Part shown: positions 25,531-32,799 of the stretch, piece after piece | Layout: each line of letters opens with the position of its first letter | Numbering within the stretch: position 1 is the first letter of the stretch | The notes under the pieces: generated by a model | What the model was told of the DNA's origin: nothing | Databases searched by the model: none | The model's input: only the letters and a program-made list of their open reading frames with translations | Translations under genes and position numbers: made by a program | Source: Mobilicoccus pelagius NBRC 104925 | GTDB lineage: Bacteria; Actinomycetota; Actinomycetes; Actinomycetales; Dermatophilaceae | DNA length: 40,770 nt | Reading direction: 5' to 3' | Assembly: GCF_000247995.1 (NCBI RefSeq) | Contig: NZ_BAFE01000005.1 | Coordinates: 1 to 40,770 of the forward strand

Positions 25531-26172
25531 ATGCCCAACTCCCCGGAATCCATCGCGGTACGCGAACTCATCCGCACCTACGCGGCCGCCCAGGACGTCG
25601 AGGTCGAGGAGGGCGCCCGTCCCGGTGAACTCGTCCTCTCCCTGCCCGGCGAGAACAAGCTCCGCACGGCGTGCTCGCTCATCGCGGGGAGCCGCGTCCT
25701 GTCGATCTCGGCGTTCGTCATCCGCAATCCCGACGAGAACCACACGTCGGTCTACCGGTTCCTCCTGCGCCGCAACCTCACGATGCCGATCCTCGGGTAC
25801 TCGATCGACGACTCGGGCGACGTGTACCTCACCGGTCAGGTGCCCATCCGGGAGGTCGACGAGCCGTTCCTCGACCAGCTCCTCGGCATCGTCGTCGCGG
25901 GCACGGACGACATCTTCAACGAACTCCTCGTCCTCGGGTTCCTCGGCTCGATGCGCAAGGAGTGGCAGTGGCGCATCTCCCGCGAGGAGTCCCTCGCGAA
26001 CCTCGAGGCGTTCCGCAAGGTCCTCCAGCAGGAGGAGGACGACGACGATTCCGGGAACAGTCACGAGGCGAGCGTCGAGGACGAGCCCGGGATGATCGCC
26101 ACCACCGACGCCCGCGAGGCGGCGGAGGCACGCGACGAGAAGGACGGCCAGGACACGACCGACCGGTCGTGA
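25531..26172 (+). CDS. YbjN-domain protein
   Basis: A 213-residue protein whose residues 1-160 match the YbjN (type III secretion chaperone-like) fold: 'GELVLSLPGENKLRTACSLIAGSRVLSISAFVIR', 'VYRFLLRRNLTMPILGYSIDDSGDVYLTGQVP' and 'LDQLLGIVVAGTDDIFNELLVLGFL' (each quoted in part of a longer conserved region; key points are the NKL, RRN and DDIFNELL segments). The C-terminal 50 residues are acidic and disordered. ATG 25531 is preferred to GTG 25522 because AGAGG (25518-25522) is eight bases upstream. It corresponds in position to M. tuberculosis Rv0487, next to mshA and gpm1. Function unknown. Confidence 0.8.
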   Translation: MPNSPESIAVRELIRTYAAAQDVEVEEGARPGELVLSLPGENKLRTACSLIAGSRVLSISAFVIRNPDENHTSVYRFLLRRNLTMPILGYSIDDSGDVYLTGQVPIREVDEPFLDQLLGIVVAGTDDIFNELLVLGFLGSMRKEWQWRISREESLANLEAFRKVLQQEEDDDDSGNSHEASVEDEPGMIATTDAREAAEARDEKDGQDTTDRS

Positions 26173-26183
26173 CCCACCGCCTG

Positions 26184-26219
26184 GTGAGGGCCTCGGGACC
26201 ACGGACCCGAGGCCCTCAC
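26184..26219 (+). terminator. Terminator after the YbjN gene
   Basis: A perfect 14-bp stem (26184-26197 with 26206-26219), 8-nt loop, followed by TCCTTCCC. It begins 11 bases after the stop codon. Confidence 0.8.
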
Positions 26220-26247
26220 TCCTTCCCGGGCCTGGCGGGCGGCTGAC

Positions 26248-26253
26248 TACAGT
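26248..26253 (+). promoter_or_regulatory. Leaderless promoter -10 of gpmA (TACAGT)
   Basis: TACAGT-N6-ATG(26260). The N6 is GGAGAC, which resembles a ribosome site but abuts the ATG too closely, so a leaderless message is more likely. Confidence 0.6.
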
Positions 26254-26259
26254 GGAGAC

Positions 26260-27003
26260 ATGACCTACACCCTCGTGCTGTTGCGCCACGGCGAGAGCCA
26301 GTGGAACGCCAAGAACCTGTTCACCGGTTGGGTCGACGTCGACCTCTCCGACAAGGGTCGGGCGGAGGCGGCACGCGGCGGCGAGCTGCTCAAGGAGAAG
26401 GGCGTCTTGCCCGACATCCTGTTCACCTCGGTGCTGCGTCGCGCCATCACGACCGCCAACCTCGCGCTCGACGAGGCCGACCGCCACTGGATCCCGGTCA
26501 ATCGCTCCTGGCGGCTCAACGAGCGTCACTACGGTGCGCTCCAGGGCAAGAACAAGAAGGAGACCAAGGAGCAGTTCGGCGAGGACCAGTTCATGCTCTG
26601 GCGCCGCTCCTACGACACGCCGCCGCCGCCGATCGACCCGGAGGACGAGTTCAGCCAGGCGCACGACGTGCGTTACGAGGGCATCGACGGCGAGAACCCG
26701 CCCACCGAGTGCCTCAAGGACGTCGTCGAGCGCCTCGTCCCCTATTGGGAGTCCGAGATCGTCCCCGAGCTGAAGTCGGGCAAGACCGTCATGGTCGCCG
26801 CGCACGGCAACAGCCTGCGGGCCCTCGTCAAGCACCTCGACGGCATCAGCGACGACGACATCGCCGCGCTCAACATCCCGACGGGCATCCCGCTCGTGTA
26901 CGAGCTCGACGACGAGTTCAAGCCCGTCACCAAGGGTGGTACCTACCTCGACCCGGAGGCGGCCAAGGACGCGATCGCGGCCGTCGCAAACCAGGGCAAG
27001 TGA
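26260..27003 (+). CDS. gpmA: 2,3-bisphosphoglycerate-dependent phosphoglycerate mutase
   Basis: A 247-residue glycolytic enzyme that interconverts 3- and 2-phosphoglycerate through a phosphohistidine. The catalytic His is H10 in '[10 protein letters not shown]', the acid/base Glu is E88 in '[12 protein letters not shown]', and the second His is in '[11 protein letters not shown]'. Length and motifs are standard for the dPGM family. It lies just upstream of the convergent phoU and, as in M. tuberculosis (gpm1-senX3-regX3), near the senX3-regX3 pair. It has its own promoter after a terminator, so it is independently expressed. Confidence 0.96.
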   Translation: MTYTLVLLRHGESQWNAKNLFTGWVDVDLSDKGRAEAARGGELLKEKGVLPDILFTSVLRRAITTANLALDEADRHWIPVNRSWRLNERHYGALQGKNKKETKEQFGEDQFMLWRRSYDTPPPPIDPEDEFSQAHDVRYEGIDGENPPTECLKDVVERLVPYWESEIVPELKSGKTVMVAAHGNSLRALVKHLDGISDDDIAALNIPTGIPLVYELDDEFKPVTKGGTYLDPEAAKDAIAAVANQGK

Positions 27004-27032
27004 GTCGCTGACCACGGCATTCACGCACGAGG

Positions 27033-27065
27033 ACGGCCCGGCTCCCCGCTCGGGGACCGGGCCGT
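27033..27065. terminator. Bidirectional terminator between gpmA and phoU
   Basis: ACGGCCCGG (27033-27041) pairs with CCGGGCCGT (27057-27065), with an inner TCCCC/GGGGA helix and one bulged C. It lies between convergent genes, so it can serve both. Confidence 0.65.
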
Positions 27066-27120
27066 TCCGCACGTCCGGGGGATCGCCGCGTCCGGTGACC
27101 GATCCCTGTAGGGGCTGGCG

Positions 27121-27789
27121 TCAGCGGTCGCCGTCGACGGCGTCGAGCGCTTTCCACGTGCCGGTGACGAGGTAGACGACCTGCTGGGCGACGGCGACGG
27201 AGTGGTCGGCGAACCGCTCGTAGTAGCGCGAGAGCAGCGTGATGTCGACGGTGACGTCGGCGGGGTGCCGCCACTCGGGGGAGGCGAGGATCGTGAACAC
27301 GCGGCGGTGGAGGGAGTCCATCTCGTCGTCCTCGCCGCCGAGGCTCTTCGCCGCCTCGACGTCCTTCGACGCAATGATCGAGCCGGCGCGGAGCACGAGG
27401 CGGTCGGCGATCTGCCCCATCGAGACGATGATGTCGCGCAGCTCGGCCGGCACCGCACTCTCGGGGTACCGCAGGCGTGCGACCTTGGCGACGTGCTCGG
27501 CGAGGTCACCCATGCGCTCGAGACTCGTCGCCATGTGCAGGGCGGTGACGACGATGCGCAGGTCGGTGGCCACCGGCTGCTGACGCGCGAGGAGCTCGAC
27601 CGCCAGCTCGTCGAGGTCTCGGCGGAGGGTGTCGATCTCCTCGTCACGGCTGATGACGCCCTCGGCGAGTTCGAGATCGGCGTCGAGGAGCGCCGTCGTC
27701 GCCCGGCTCATCGCCGAGGCGGCGAGGCGGGTCATCTCGACGAGCTGGTCGGAGATCTTGTCGAGATCCTCGTGGAAGGCGTCGCGCAT
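27121..27789 (-). CDS. phoU: Phosphate signalling protein PhoU
   Basis: A 222-residue all-helical protein that links the Pst importer to the sensor kinase and keeps the Pho response off when phosphate is plentiful. It is built as two PhoU three-helix bundles; the metal-binding E-x-x-x-D motifs are visible as 'ERMGDLAEHVAK' and 'ERFADHSVAVAQ'. The ATG at 27789 has AGAAGGA six bases upstream. It is divergent from senX3 (247 bp apart), with a PHO-type repeat in between, so all partners of the SenX3-RegX3 circuit are at one locus; pstSCAB is 17 kb away. Confidence 0.95.
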   Translation of the reverse strand: MRDAFHEDLDKISDQLVEMTRLAASAMSRATTALLDADLELAEGVISRDEEIDTLRRDLDELAVELLARQQPVATDLRIVVTALHMATSLERMGDLAEHVAKVARLRYPESAVPAELRDIIVSMGQIADRLVLRAGSIIASKDVEAAKSLGGEDDEMDSLHRRVFTILASPEWRHPADVTVDITLLSRYYERFADHSVAVAQQVVYLVTGTWKALDAVDGDR

Positions 27790-27847
27790 GGTGTCCTTCT
27801 CGCGTATCGACGCCGCCGGGGCGTCGGAACAGGTGGGTGAAGTGTCG

Positions 27848-27853
27848 AGCCTA
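27848..27853 (-). promoter_or_regulatory. Candidate phoU promoter -10 (TAGGCT)
   Basis: On the minus strand TAGGCT lies about 58 bases before the phoU ATG. The leader would contain the AGAAGGA ribosome site. Confidence 0.45.
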
Positions 27854-27881
27854 ACCGGGATGGGGCCCCTAACCGGGGTGG
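27850..27881. repeat. 14-bp direct repeat in the phoU promoter
   Basis: CCTAACCGGGATGG (27850-27863) and CCTAACCGGGGTGG (27868-27881) differ at one base and are 18 bp apart. The first overlaps the candidate phoU -10, so the repeat may be an operator or a duplicated promoter segment. Confidence 0.6.
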
Positions 27882-27921
27882 ACCGCCAGGTGGCCGGCCC
27901 ACACGGCGCCAACGTGCCAGG

Positions 27922-27954
27922 TGCGGGTGAACGGCATGCGCCCGGGCGGTGAAC
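27922..27954 (-). promoter_or_regulatory. PHO-type repeat between phoU and senX3
   Basis: Read on the minus strand: GTTCACCGCCC, a degenerate unit GGGCGCATGCC, then GTTCACCCGCA, each 11 bp long. The first and third units match the PHO-box pattern well and are 22 bp apart. It lies 83-115 bp upstream of senX3 and 133-165 bp upstream of phoU. Confidence 0.6.
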
Positions 27955-28024
27955 TCTCGGGCCGTCGGGGGCGTGGGCTCGGCGAAGACCCGCCGGATGG
28001 GTCGGGGTACGGCCGGGATGTGCC

Positions 28025-28030
28025 TACCCT
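28025..28030 (+). promoter_or_regulatory. Leaderless promoter -10 of senX3 (TACCCT)
   Basis: TACCCT-N6-GTG(28037), without a ribosome site. Confidence 0.55.
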
Positions 28031-28036
28031 GGCCAG

Positions 28037-29557
28037 GTGGATCCGATCGTCGTACCCCTCGCCGCCGCCGGCGCCGGGCTCCTCGCCGGTGTCGCGGGCG
28101 GATGGGGCCTCGGCAGACGCGGCAGCCCGCCGGAGCCGGACGCCGTTCGAGTGGGGCAGGCACCCGTCGACGACCTCGAGGAGGTTCAGGCGCGGGCCGA
28201 CGCCGCCGTCTCCGACGTGCTGCTCGTCCTCCGGTCGAGCGCGATCGTCCTCGACGAGGACGAGCACGCCGTGACGGTGAGCCCCACCGCACGTGCCCTC
28301 GGCTTCGTCCGCGACGGCAAGCTCGTCCAACCGGACCTCCTCGAACTCGCCCGCACGGCGCGGAGCCGACACGCGATCCAGGAGGCCGAGCTCGACCTGC
28401 CGCGTGGGCCTCTCGGTGGCGGGGAGATCAGCGTGTCCGCCCGCGCCGCCCCCCTGGGGCAGCGTCACCTGCTCCTCCTCGTCGAGGACCGCACCCAGGC
28501 CAAGCGCGTGGAGGCGGTGCGCCGCGACTTCGTCGCCAACGTGAGCCACGAGCTCAAGACGCCCGTGGGTGGTATCGCCCTGCTCGCCGAGGCCGTCCTC
28601 GACGCCGCCGACGACCCCGAGGCCGTTGCCCGGTTCGCCAAGCGCATCAAGATCGAGAGCACCCGGCTCACCCGGCTCGTCAAGGAGATCGTCGACCTCT
28701 CCCGCCTCCAGGCGGCCGAGACGCCCGAGGATCCCCAGCTCGTCGACATCGACGACGTCGTGCAGGAGTCCGTCGACCTCATGCTGACCCTCGCCGAGGG
28801 GCGGCGGATGAGCTTCCGTGTCTCCTCCTCCGACGACCTCTTCGTCTACGGGGACTCCTCGATGCTCGTCACCGCGCTCAGCAACCTGCTGACGAACGCG
28901 ATCGCGTACTCGCCGGAGGACACCCGCATCACCGTCGTCGCCCGTGGGGTGGAGGGCCTCGTGGAGATCTCGGTGACCGACCAGGGCCGCGGCATCTCCG
29001 CCGAGGACCAGGGTCGGGTCTTCGAACGGTTCTACCGCGTCGACGCGGCCCGGTCGCGGGCGACGGGCGGCACCGGGCTCGGGCTCGCGATCGTCAAGCA
29101 CATCTGCGCCAACCACGGCGGCGAGGTCACGCTGTGGAGCCAGGAGGGGCACGGCTCGACGTTCACGATGCGTCTGCCGCGCGCGCAGGCCGAGCCCCCC
29201 ACGCCGAACCCCACCCCCTCACGAAGGAGCAAGGCACATGACCCGGATCCTGGTGGTCGAGGACGAAGAGTCGTTCTCGGACCCGCTCGCGTACCTCCTG
29301 CGCAAGGAGGGGTACGACGTCGCGATCGCCGAGACCGGGCCTGCGGCGCTCGAGGAGATGGAGCGCACGGGTGGCGACCTCGTCCTCCTCGACCTCATGC
29401 TGCCGGGCCTCTCGGGCATCGACGTGTGTCGCACGCTCCGGCAGCGGTCCTCGGTGCCGATCATCATGCTCACCGCGAAGGACAGCGAGATCGACAAGGT
29501 CGTCGGCCTGGAGATCGGCGCGGACGACTACGTCACCAAGCCGTACAGCAGCCGTGA
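28037..29557 (+). CDS. senX3: Sensor histidine kinase SenX3, stop codon missing
   Basis: A phosphate-responsive sensor kinase that phosphorylates RegX3. One N-terminal membrane helix (residues 2-22) is followed by a PAS-like region, the H box 'RDFVANVSHELKTPVGG' with H171, an N box 'SNLLTNAIAYSPED', and the G boxes 'DQGRGISAEDQGRVFERFYR' and 'GTGLGLAIVKHICANHGG'. The kinase domain ends at 'TFTMRLPRA' near residue 383. Normal homologues stop soon after; here the frame continues to 29557, giving 506 residues and overlapping regX3 by 320 nt. One extra C in the C6 tract at 29195-29200 would end the protein at TGA 29239-29241, overlapping the regX3 ATG. The tail after 29185 is therefore doubtful. 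Confidence 0.9.
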   Translation: MDPIVVPLAAAGAGLLAGVAGGWGLGRRGSPPEPDAVRVGQAPVDDLEEVQARADAAVSDVLLVLRSSAIVLDEDEHAVTVSPTARALGFVRDGKLVQPDLLELARTARSRHAIQEAELDLPRGPLGGGEISVSARAAPLGQRHLLLLVEDRTQAKRVEAVRRDFVANVSHELKTPVGGIALLAEAVLDAADDPEAVARFAKRIKIESTRLTRLVKEIVDLSRLQAAETPEDPQLVDIDDVVQESVDLMLTLAEGRRMSFRVSSSDDLFVYGDSSMLVTALSNLLTNAIAYSPEDTRITVVARGVEGLVEISVTDQGRGISAEDQGRVFERFYRVDAARSRATGGTGLGLAIVKHICANHGGEVTLWSQEGHGSTFTMRLPRAQAEPPTPNPTPSRRSKAHDPDPGGRGRRVVLGPARVPPAQGGVRRRDRRDRACGARGDGAHGWRPRPPRPHAAGPLGHRRVSHAPAAVLGADHHAHREGQRDRQGRRPGDRRGRLRHQAVQQP

Positions 29558-29921
29558 GCTGCTCGCCCGCATCAAGGCGGTCCTGCGGCGGCGGCAGGAG
29601 CCGGAGGAGCTGCTGCCGAGCACGCTCGAGTCCGGCCCCGTGCGGATGGACGTCGAGCGGCACGTCGTCTCCGTCGACGGCGAGCACGTGCCGCTGCCGC
29701 TCAAGGAGTTCGAGCTGCTCGAGATCCTCCTCCGCAACGCCGGTCGCGTGCTCACGCGGATGCAGCTCATCGACCGCGTCTGGGGCAACGACTACGTCGG
29801 CGACACGAAGACCCTCGACGTCCACATCAAGCGTCTGCGCGCGAAGATCGAGCCCGACCCGGCGAAGCCGGTGCACATCGTCACCGTGCGCGGCCTGGGG
29901 TACAAGTTCGAGAGTCCGTGA
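29238..29921 (+). CDS. regX3: Response regulator RegX3
   Basis: A 227-residue OmpR/PhoB-family regulator that activates phosphate-starvation genes. The receiver domain has the acidic pair in 'ILVVEDEESF', the phospho-acceptor D52 in 'LVLLDLMLPG', the switch Thr in 'IIMLTAK', and K in 'DDYVTKPYSSREL'. The winged helix has 'LPLKEFELLEILLRNAG', 'RVLTRMQLIDRVWGNDYVGDT' and ends 'TVRGLGYKFE'. The ATG at 29238 has GAAGGAG (29223-29229) eight bases upstream. It is the likely ligand of the PHO boxes at 6016 and 27922. A 21-bp hairpin follows the gene. Confidence 0.96.
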   Translation: MTRILVVEDEESFSDPLAYLLRKEGYDVAIAETGPAALEEMERTGGDLVLLDLMLPGLSGIDVCRTLRQRSSVPIIMLTAKDSEIDKVVGLEIGADDYVTKPYSSRELLARIKAVLRRRQEPEELLPSTLESGPVRMDVERHVVSVDGEHVPLPLKEFELLEILLRNAGRVLTRMQLIDRVWGNDYVGDTKTLDVHIKRLRAKIEPDPAKPVHIVTVRGLGYKFESP

Positions 29922-29966
29922 CCGGATCAGTCGCAGGGCTCCCCTTCCGGTGACCCACGAACCGGG

Positions 29967-30013
29967 ACACGACGAGGCCCACGCACCAGCTCGGTGCGTG
30001 GGCCTCGTCGTGT
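29967..30013. terminator. Large bidirectional terminator after regX3
   Basis: A perfect 21-bp stem (29967-29987 with 29993-30013) around a 5-nt loop lies between the convergent regX3 and lipoprotein genes. Confidence 0.85.
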
Positions 30014-30058
30014 GCCCGCCCGGTGACAGTGGCCTCGCGCCCGCACCGCCCGCCGGGA

Positions 30059-30721
30059 TCAGTTGGTGGAGGTGGCGCCGGCCGTGGGTGTGGGGGACTC
30101 CGCGGGAGAGGCGGTGGAGGACGCGGTGGGCGTCTGTGTCGGCGTCGCCGCGCTCGTCGCGGTGGGGGCCGAGGTCTCGTGACCGGCGCCGCCGGACTCC
30201 GCACCCGCCGAGGGGGTGACCGGGCCGGCCGAGTGGAAATCGCCGTACGGCGGGTACGGGGCGACGACGGGGACCTGGATCGTCTGGCTGCCCGCACCCG
30301 AGGACGCGACGACCACGTCGAGGAGCGAACCGGGGGCGACCGGGACGCTCGCGATCGTGTTCGCACGGCCGCCCTTGGGCTCACTGATCTGCTGGGAGTT
30401 GTGCGGCTTGATGTCGATGCTCAGCGGCTGCTGCTGCGGCACGGTGAACGTGACCTGCACGGGCTGGTTCGAGTTGTTGACGCCCAGGCCGACGAGGGTC
30501 CCCTGCCCACCCTTCTTGTCGGTGACGACGAGCATGTTGTTGACGTTGACGTCGTTGCCGAGGGCGACGGAACGGCCGTCGGAAGGTTCGTACTGCTTCT
30601 CCGTCTGGATCGGGGAGGTCCACTGGCAGCCTGCCAGCGCCATGCCGAGGACGGGGGTGAGCAGGGTTGCGCGCAACACGCGTCGGCGCGAGGTCGGTGC
30701 GGCGGGGATTCGTCGAGTCAC
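30059..30721 (-). CDS. Conserved actinobacterial lipoprotein, function unknown
   Basis: A 220-residue exported lipoprotein. A basic N-terminus with 'SRRRVLR' leads into a hydrophobic stretch and the lipobox MALAGC, with C32 as the lipid-modified residue; the twin-arginine-like stretch is suggestive only. The middle 110 residues are a beta-rich domain ('NNMLVVTDKKGGQGTLVGLGV', then 'PVQVTFTVPQQQPLSIDIKP') and the last 60 are Ser/Thr/Pro/Ala-rich, likely a disordered wall-spanning tail. The GTG at 30721 is fixed by TACTCT six bases upstream. It is divergent from carD. I do not recognise a function. Confidence 0.82.
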   Translation of the reverse strand: MTRRIPAAPTSRRRVLRATLLTPVLGMALAGCQWTSPIQTEKQYEPSDGRSVALGNDVNVNNMLVVTDKKGGQGTLVGLGVNNSNQPVQVTFTVPQQQPLSIDIKPHNSQQISEPKGGRANTIASVPVAPGSLLDVVVASSGAGSQTIQVPVVAPYPPYGDFHSAGPVTPSAGAESGGAGHETSAPTATSAATPTQTPTASSTASPAESPTPTAGATSTN

Positions 30722-30727
30722 GCGGCC

Positions 30728-30733
30728 AGAGTA
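30728..30733 (-). promoter_or_regulatory. Leaderless promoter -10 of the lipoprotein gene (TACTCT)
   Basis: On the minus strand TACTCT-N6-GTG(30721). No ribosome site precedes the start. Confidence 0.55.
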
Positions 30734-30976
30734 CCCAATCAGGGCCCCCTCGTCGGCGCGTCGGCCCTCCCGACCTGCGCGGGCACCTGCATGCCGGCAC
30801 CCTCGGGGTGGGGCGGGGCGGGGCGCTTTGCGCGACGCAGGTCCTGCCTGGCGTCTCGCGCGCGTACGGAACGGGTGTCCAGTTGTCAAGGGTCGATGTC
30901 GGCCGGTTTCCAGGGCGCACCGTCTCTGACCAGGGCGGATGCGGCCGTCTCTCTTCCGGGGGAGGTGCCCCCGTGG

Positions 30977-30982
30977 TATCCT
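30977..30982 (+). promoter_or_regulatory. carD promoter -10 (TATCCT)
   Basis: TATCCT lies 28 bases before the carD ATG, with TTCCGG (30954-30959) at 17 bp as a possible -35. The leader contains the purine-rich AAAGGGG ribosome site. Confidence 0.5.
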
Positions 30983-31010
30983 GAAGGCCGCGAAAGGGGA
31001 AAACGAGCAT

Positions 31011-31493
31011 ATGGCCTTCAATGTCGGAGAGACGGTCGTGTACCCGCATCATGGTGCGGCACTCATCGAGCAGATCAAGACGCGCACCATCAGGGGTGAG
31101 GAGAAGCTCTACCTCGTCCTCAAGGTCGCCCAGGGCGATCTGACCATCGAGGTCCCCGCGGACAATTGTGACCTCGTGGGTGTCCGCGACGTCGTGGGGC
31201 AGGACGGTCTGGACCGGGTGTTCGAGGTCCTGCGCGCCCCGCACGCCGAGGAACCCACCAACTGGTCGCGCCGGTTCAAGGCGAACCTCGAGAAACTCGC
31301 TTCGGGCGACGTCATCAAGGTCGCCGAGGTCGTGCGCGACCTGTGGCGCCGCGAGCGTGACCGCGGTCTTTCCGCCGGTGAGAAGCGCATGCTCGCCAAG
31401 GCTCGTCAGATCCTCGTGTCCGAGCTCGCGCTCGCCGAGAAGACCGACGAGGCCAAGGCGTCCGACATGCTCGACGAGGTGCTCGCGTCCTGA
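31011..31493 (+). CDS. carD: RNA polymerase-binding regulator CarD
   Basis: A 160-residue essential transcription factor that binds the RNA polymerase beta subunit and stabilises open complexes, especially at rRNA promoters. Residues 1-60 are the Tudor-like RNAP-interaction domain ('[17 protein letters not shown]', R25 region), and the rest is the helical DNA-binding domain with the wedge tryptophan W85 in '[16 protein letters not shown]'. '[21 protein letters not shown]' is highly conserved. The ATG at 31011 has AAAGGGG upstream. It is followed without a gap by ispD, as in mycobacteria (Rv3583c-Rv3582c). Confidence 0.96.
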   Translation: MAFNVGETVVYPHHGAALIEQIKTRTIRGEEKLYLVLKVAQGDLTIEVPADNCDLVGVRDVVGQDGLDRVFEVLRAPHAEEPTNWSRRFKANLEKLASGDVIKVAEVVRDLWRRERDRGLSAGEKRMLAKARQILVSELALAEKTDEAKASDMLDEVLAS

Positions 31494-32215
31494 ACGTCGC
31501 GGTCGTCGTCGTCGCCGCCGGGAGCGGTCGTCGGCTGGGCGCCGAGGTGCCCAAGGCCTTCGTCGAACTCCGCGGTCGCCCGCTGCTGCGATGGGCCCTG
31601 GATCAGGCGCTCGGGTGTCCCGAGGTCGGCCGTCTCGTCGTCGTCGCGCCCGCTTCGTGGCTCGTGGCCGCGCGCGACATCGTCGCCGAGGCCCTCGCCG
31701 AGTCCGGTCGCGGGCCGTGCGATGAGGAGCCCGGTGTCCGTGTCGACGTCGTCGTCGGCGGTGAGGAGCGGCGCGAATCCGTCTCCGCGGGGCTGGGCGT
31801 CCTCGGCGTCGACGACGGTCTCGTGCTCGTCCATGACGCCGCTCGTGCGCTCACGCCCCCTGCGCTCTTCTCACGGGTCGTCGACGCGCTCCGCAGCGGG
31901 CACGGCGCCGTCGTGCCCGGTCTGCCCGTCGCCGACACGATCAAGACGGTCGACGAGGCAGGGACGGTCGTCTCCACCCTCGACCGGGGCACCCTCCGCG
32001 CGATCCAGACCCCGCAGGGCTTCGTCCGCGAGGTCCTCGTACACGCCCACGAGGAGAACCTCGAGGTCGCCGTCACCGACGACGCCGGCCTCGTCGAACT
32101 CACCGGCACCCCCATCCACGTCGTCGACGGGGAGGCCTGGGCGGCCAAGATCACCACGCCCGAGGACCTCGACGCCGCCGAGCGACGACTCGCCACCGTG
32201 GGGGGCCGCCCATGA
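31490..32215 (+). CDS. ispD: MEP cytidylyltransferase IspD, apparent CTG start
   Basis: An enzyme that makes CDP-methylerythritol from MEP and CTP in the isoprenoid (MEP) pathway. The nucleotide-binding N-terminus is present: '[23 protein letters not shown]' in two parts, with AAGSGRR and VPK as key residues, followed by '[15 protein letters not shown]', '[13 protein letters not shown]' and 'IQTPQGF'. The only ATG/GTG/TTG in frame near the start is GTG 31547, which lies after the essential AAGSGRR loop. CTG at 31490 overlaps the carD stop (CTGA) and has GAGG (31476-31479) ten bases upstream, so it is taken as the start (241 residues). The stop overlaps ispF. Confidence 0.88.
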   Translation: MNVAVVVVAAGSGRRLGAEVPKAFVELRGRPLLRWALDQALGCPEVGRLVVVAPASWLVAARDIVAEALAESGRGPCDEEPGVRVDVVVGGEERRESVSAGLGVLGVDDGLVLVHDAARALTPPALFSRVVDALRSGHGAVVPGLPVADTIKTVDEAGTVVSTLDRGTLRAIQTPQGFVREVLVHAHEENLEVAVTDDAGLVELTGTPIHVVDGEAWAAKITTPEDLDAAERRLATVGGRP

Positions 32216-32718
32216 CCACCCCCGACGTGCCCGCGACCCCGTTCTCCGTGGGTGTCGGCACCGATGTCCACGCCTTCGCTGCGCCCGAGGCCGGGCGTGC
32301 GCTGTGGGTCGCCGGCCTCGAGTGGCCGGGGGAGCCCGGCCTCGAAGGTCACTCCGATGCCGACGTCGCCGCCCATGCGGCGTGCGACGCGCTGTTCTCC
32401 GCTGCGGGCATCGGTGACCTCGGCGCCCACTTCGGCACGTCCCGTCCCGAGTTCGCGGGCGCCTCCGGCTGCACCCTGCTCGGCGAGGCCGCGCGTCTCG
32501 TGCGGGAGGCGGGCTTCGACATCGGCAACGTGTCGGTCCAGGTGGTCGGCAACCGGCCCAAGATCGGTACCCGTCGTGCGGAGGCGCAGGCCGCGCTGGC
32601 GCAGGCGTGTGGCGCCCCCGTGAGCGTGAGTGGCACGACGACCGACGGTCTCGGCCTCACCGGCCGGGGCGAGGGTGCCGCGGCGATCGCGGTGGCACTC
32701 CTCGTGCGTCGTCCCTGA
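32212..32718 (+). CDS. ispF: MECDP synthase IspF
   Basis: A 168-residue enzyme that cyclises CDP-ME 2-phosphate to 2-C-methyl-D-erythritol 2,4-cyclodiphosphate with loss of CMP. The zinc ligands are D18 and H20 ('GTDVHAF') and H55 in '[14 protein letters not shown]'; 'GDLGAHFG', 'VVGNRPKIG' and '[14 protein letters not shown]' are family motifs. The N-terminus is about eight residues longer than usual. The ATG overlaps the ispD stop (ATGA), so IspD and IspF, which often interact, are co-translated. Confidence 0.95.
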   Translation: MTTPDVPATPFSVGVGTDVHAFAAPEAGRALWVAGLEWPGEPGLEGHSDADVAAHAACDALFSAAGIGDLGAHFGTSRPEFAGASGCTLLGEAARLVREAGFDIGNVSVQVVGNRPKIGTRRAEAQAALAQACGAPVSVSGTTTDGLGLTGRGEGAAAIAVALLVRRP

Positions 32719-32787
32719 CGCCGCCCCGTCTGTTCCCCCGGGACGTGACGGGTGCGGTCGAGTGTCCGCCGCCCCGATCGCGCCTAG

Positions 32788-32793
32788 TAGGCT
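32788..32793 (+). promoter_or_regulatory. Leaderless promoter -10 of cysS (TAGGCT)
   Basis: TAGGCT-N6-GTG(32800), preceded by TAG to give TAGTAGGCT. No ribosome site. It shows cysS has its own start within the carD-rlmB cluster. Confidence 0.6.
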
Positions 32794-32799
32794 GACACG

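Noticed and set aside
30861-30889. TTGACA-N17-TACGCG on the minus strand upstream of the lipoprotein gene
   Set aside because: The -35 is perfect, but the -10 lacks the final T, and the lipoprotein gene already has a well-placed leaderless promoter.
31547-32215. ispD starting at GTG 31547
   Set aside because: This start would remove the AAGSGRR nucleotide-binding loop required for activity, which is encoded intact just upstream.
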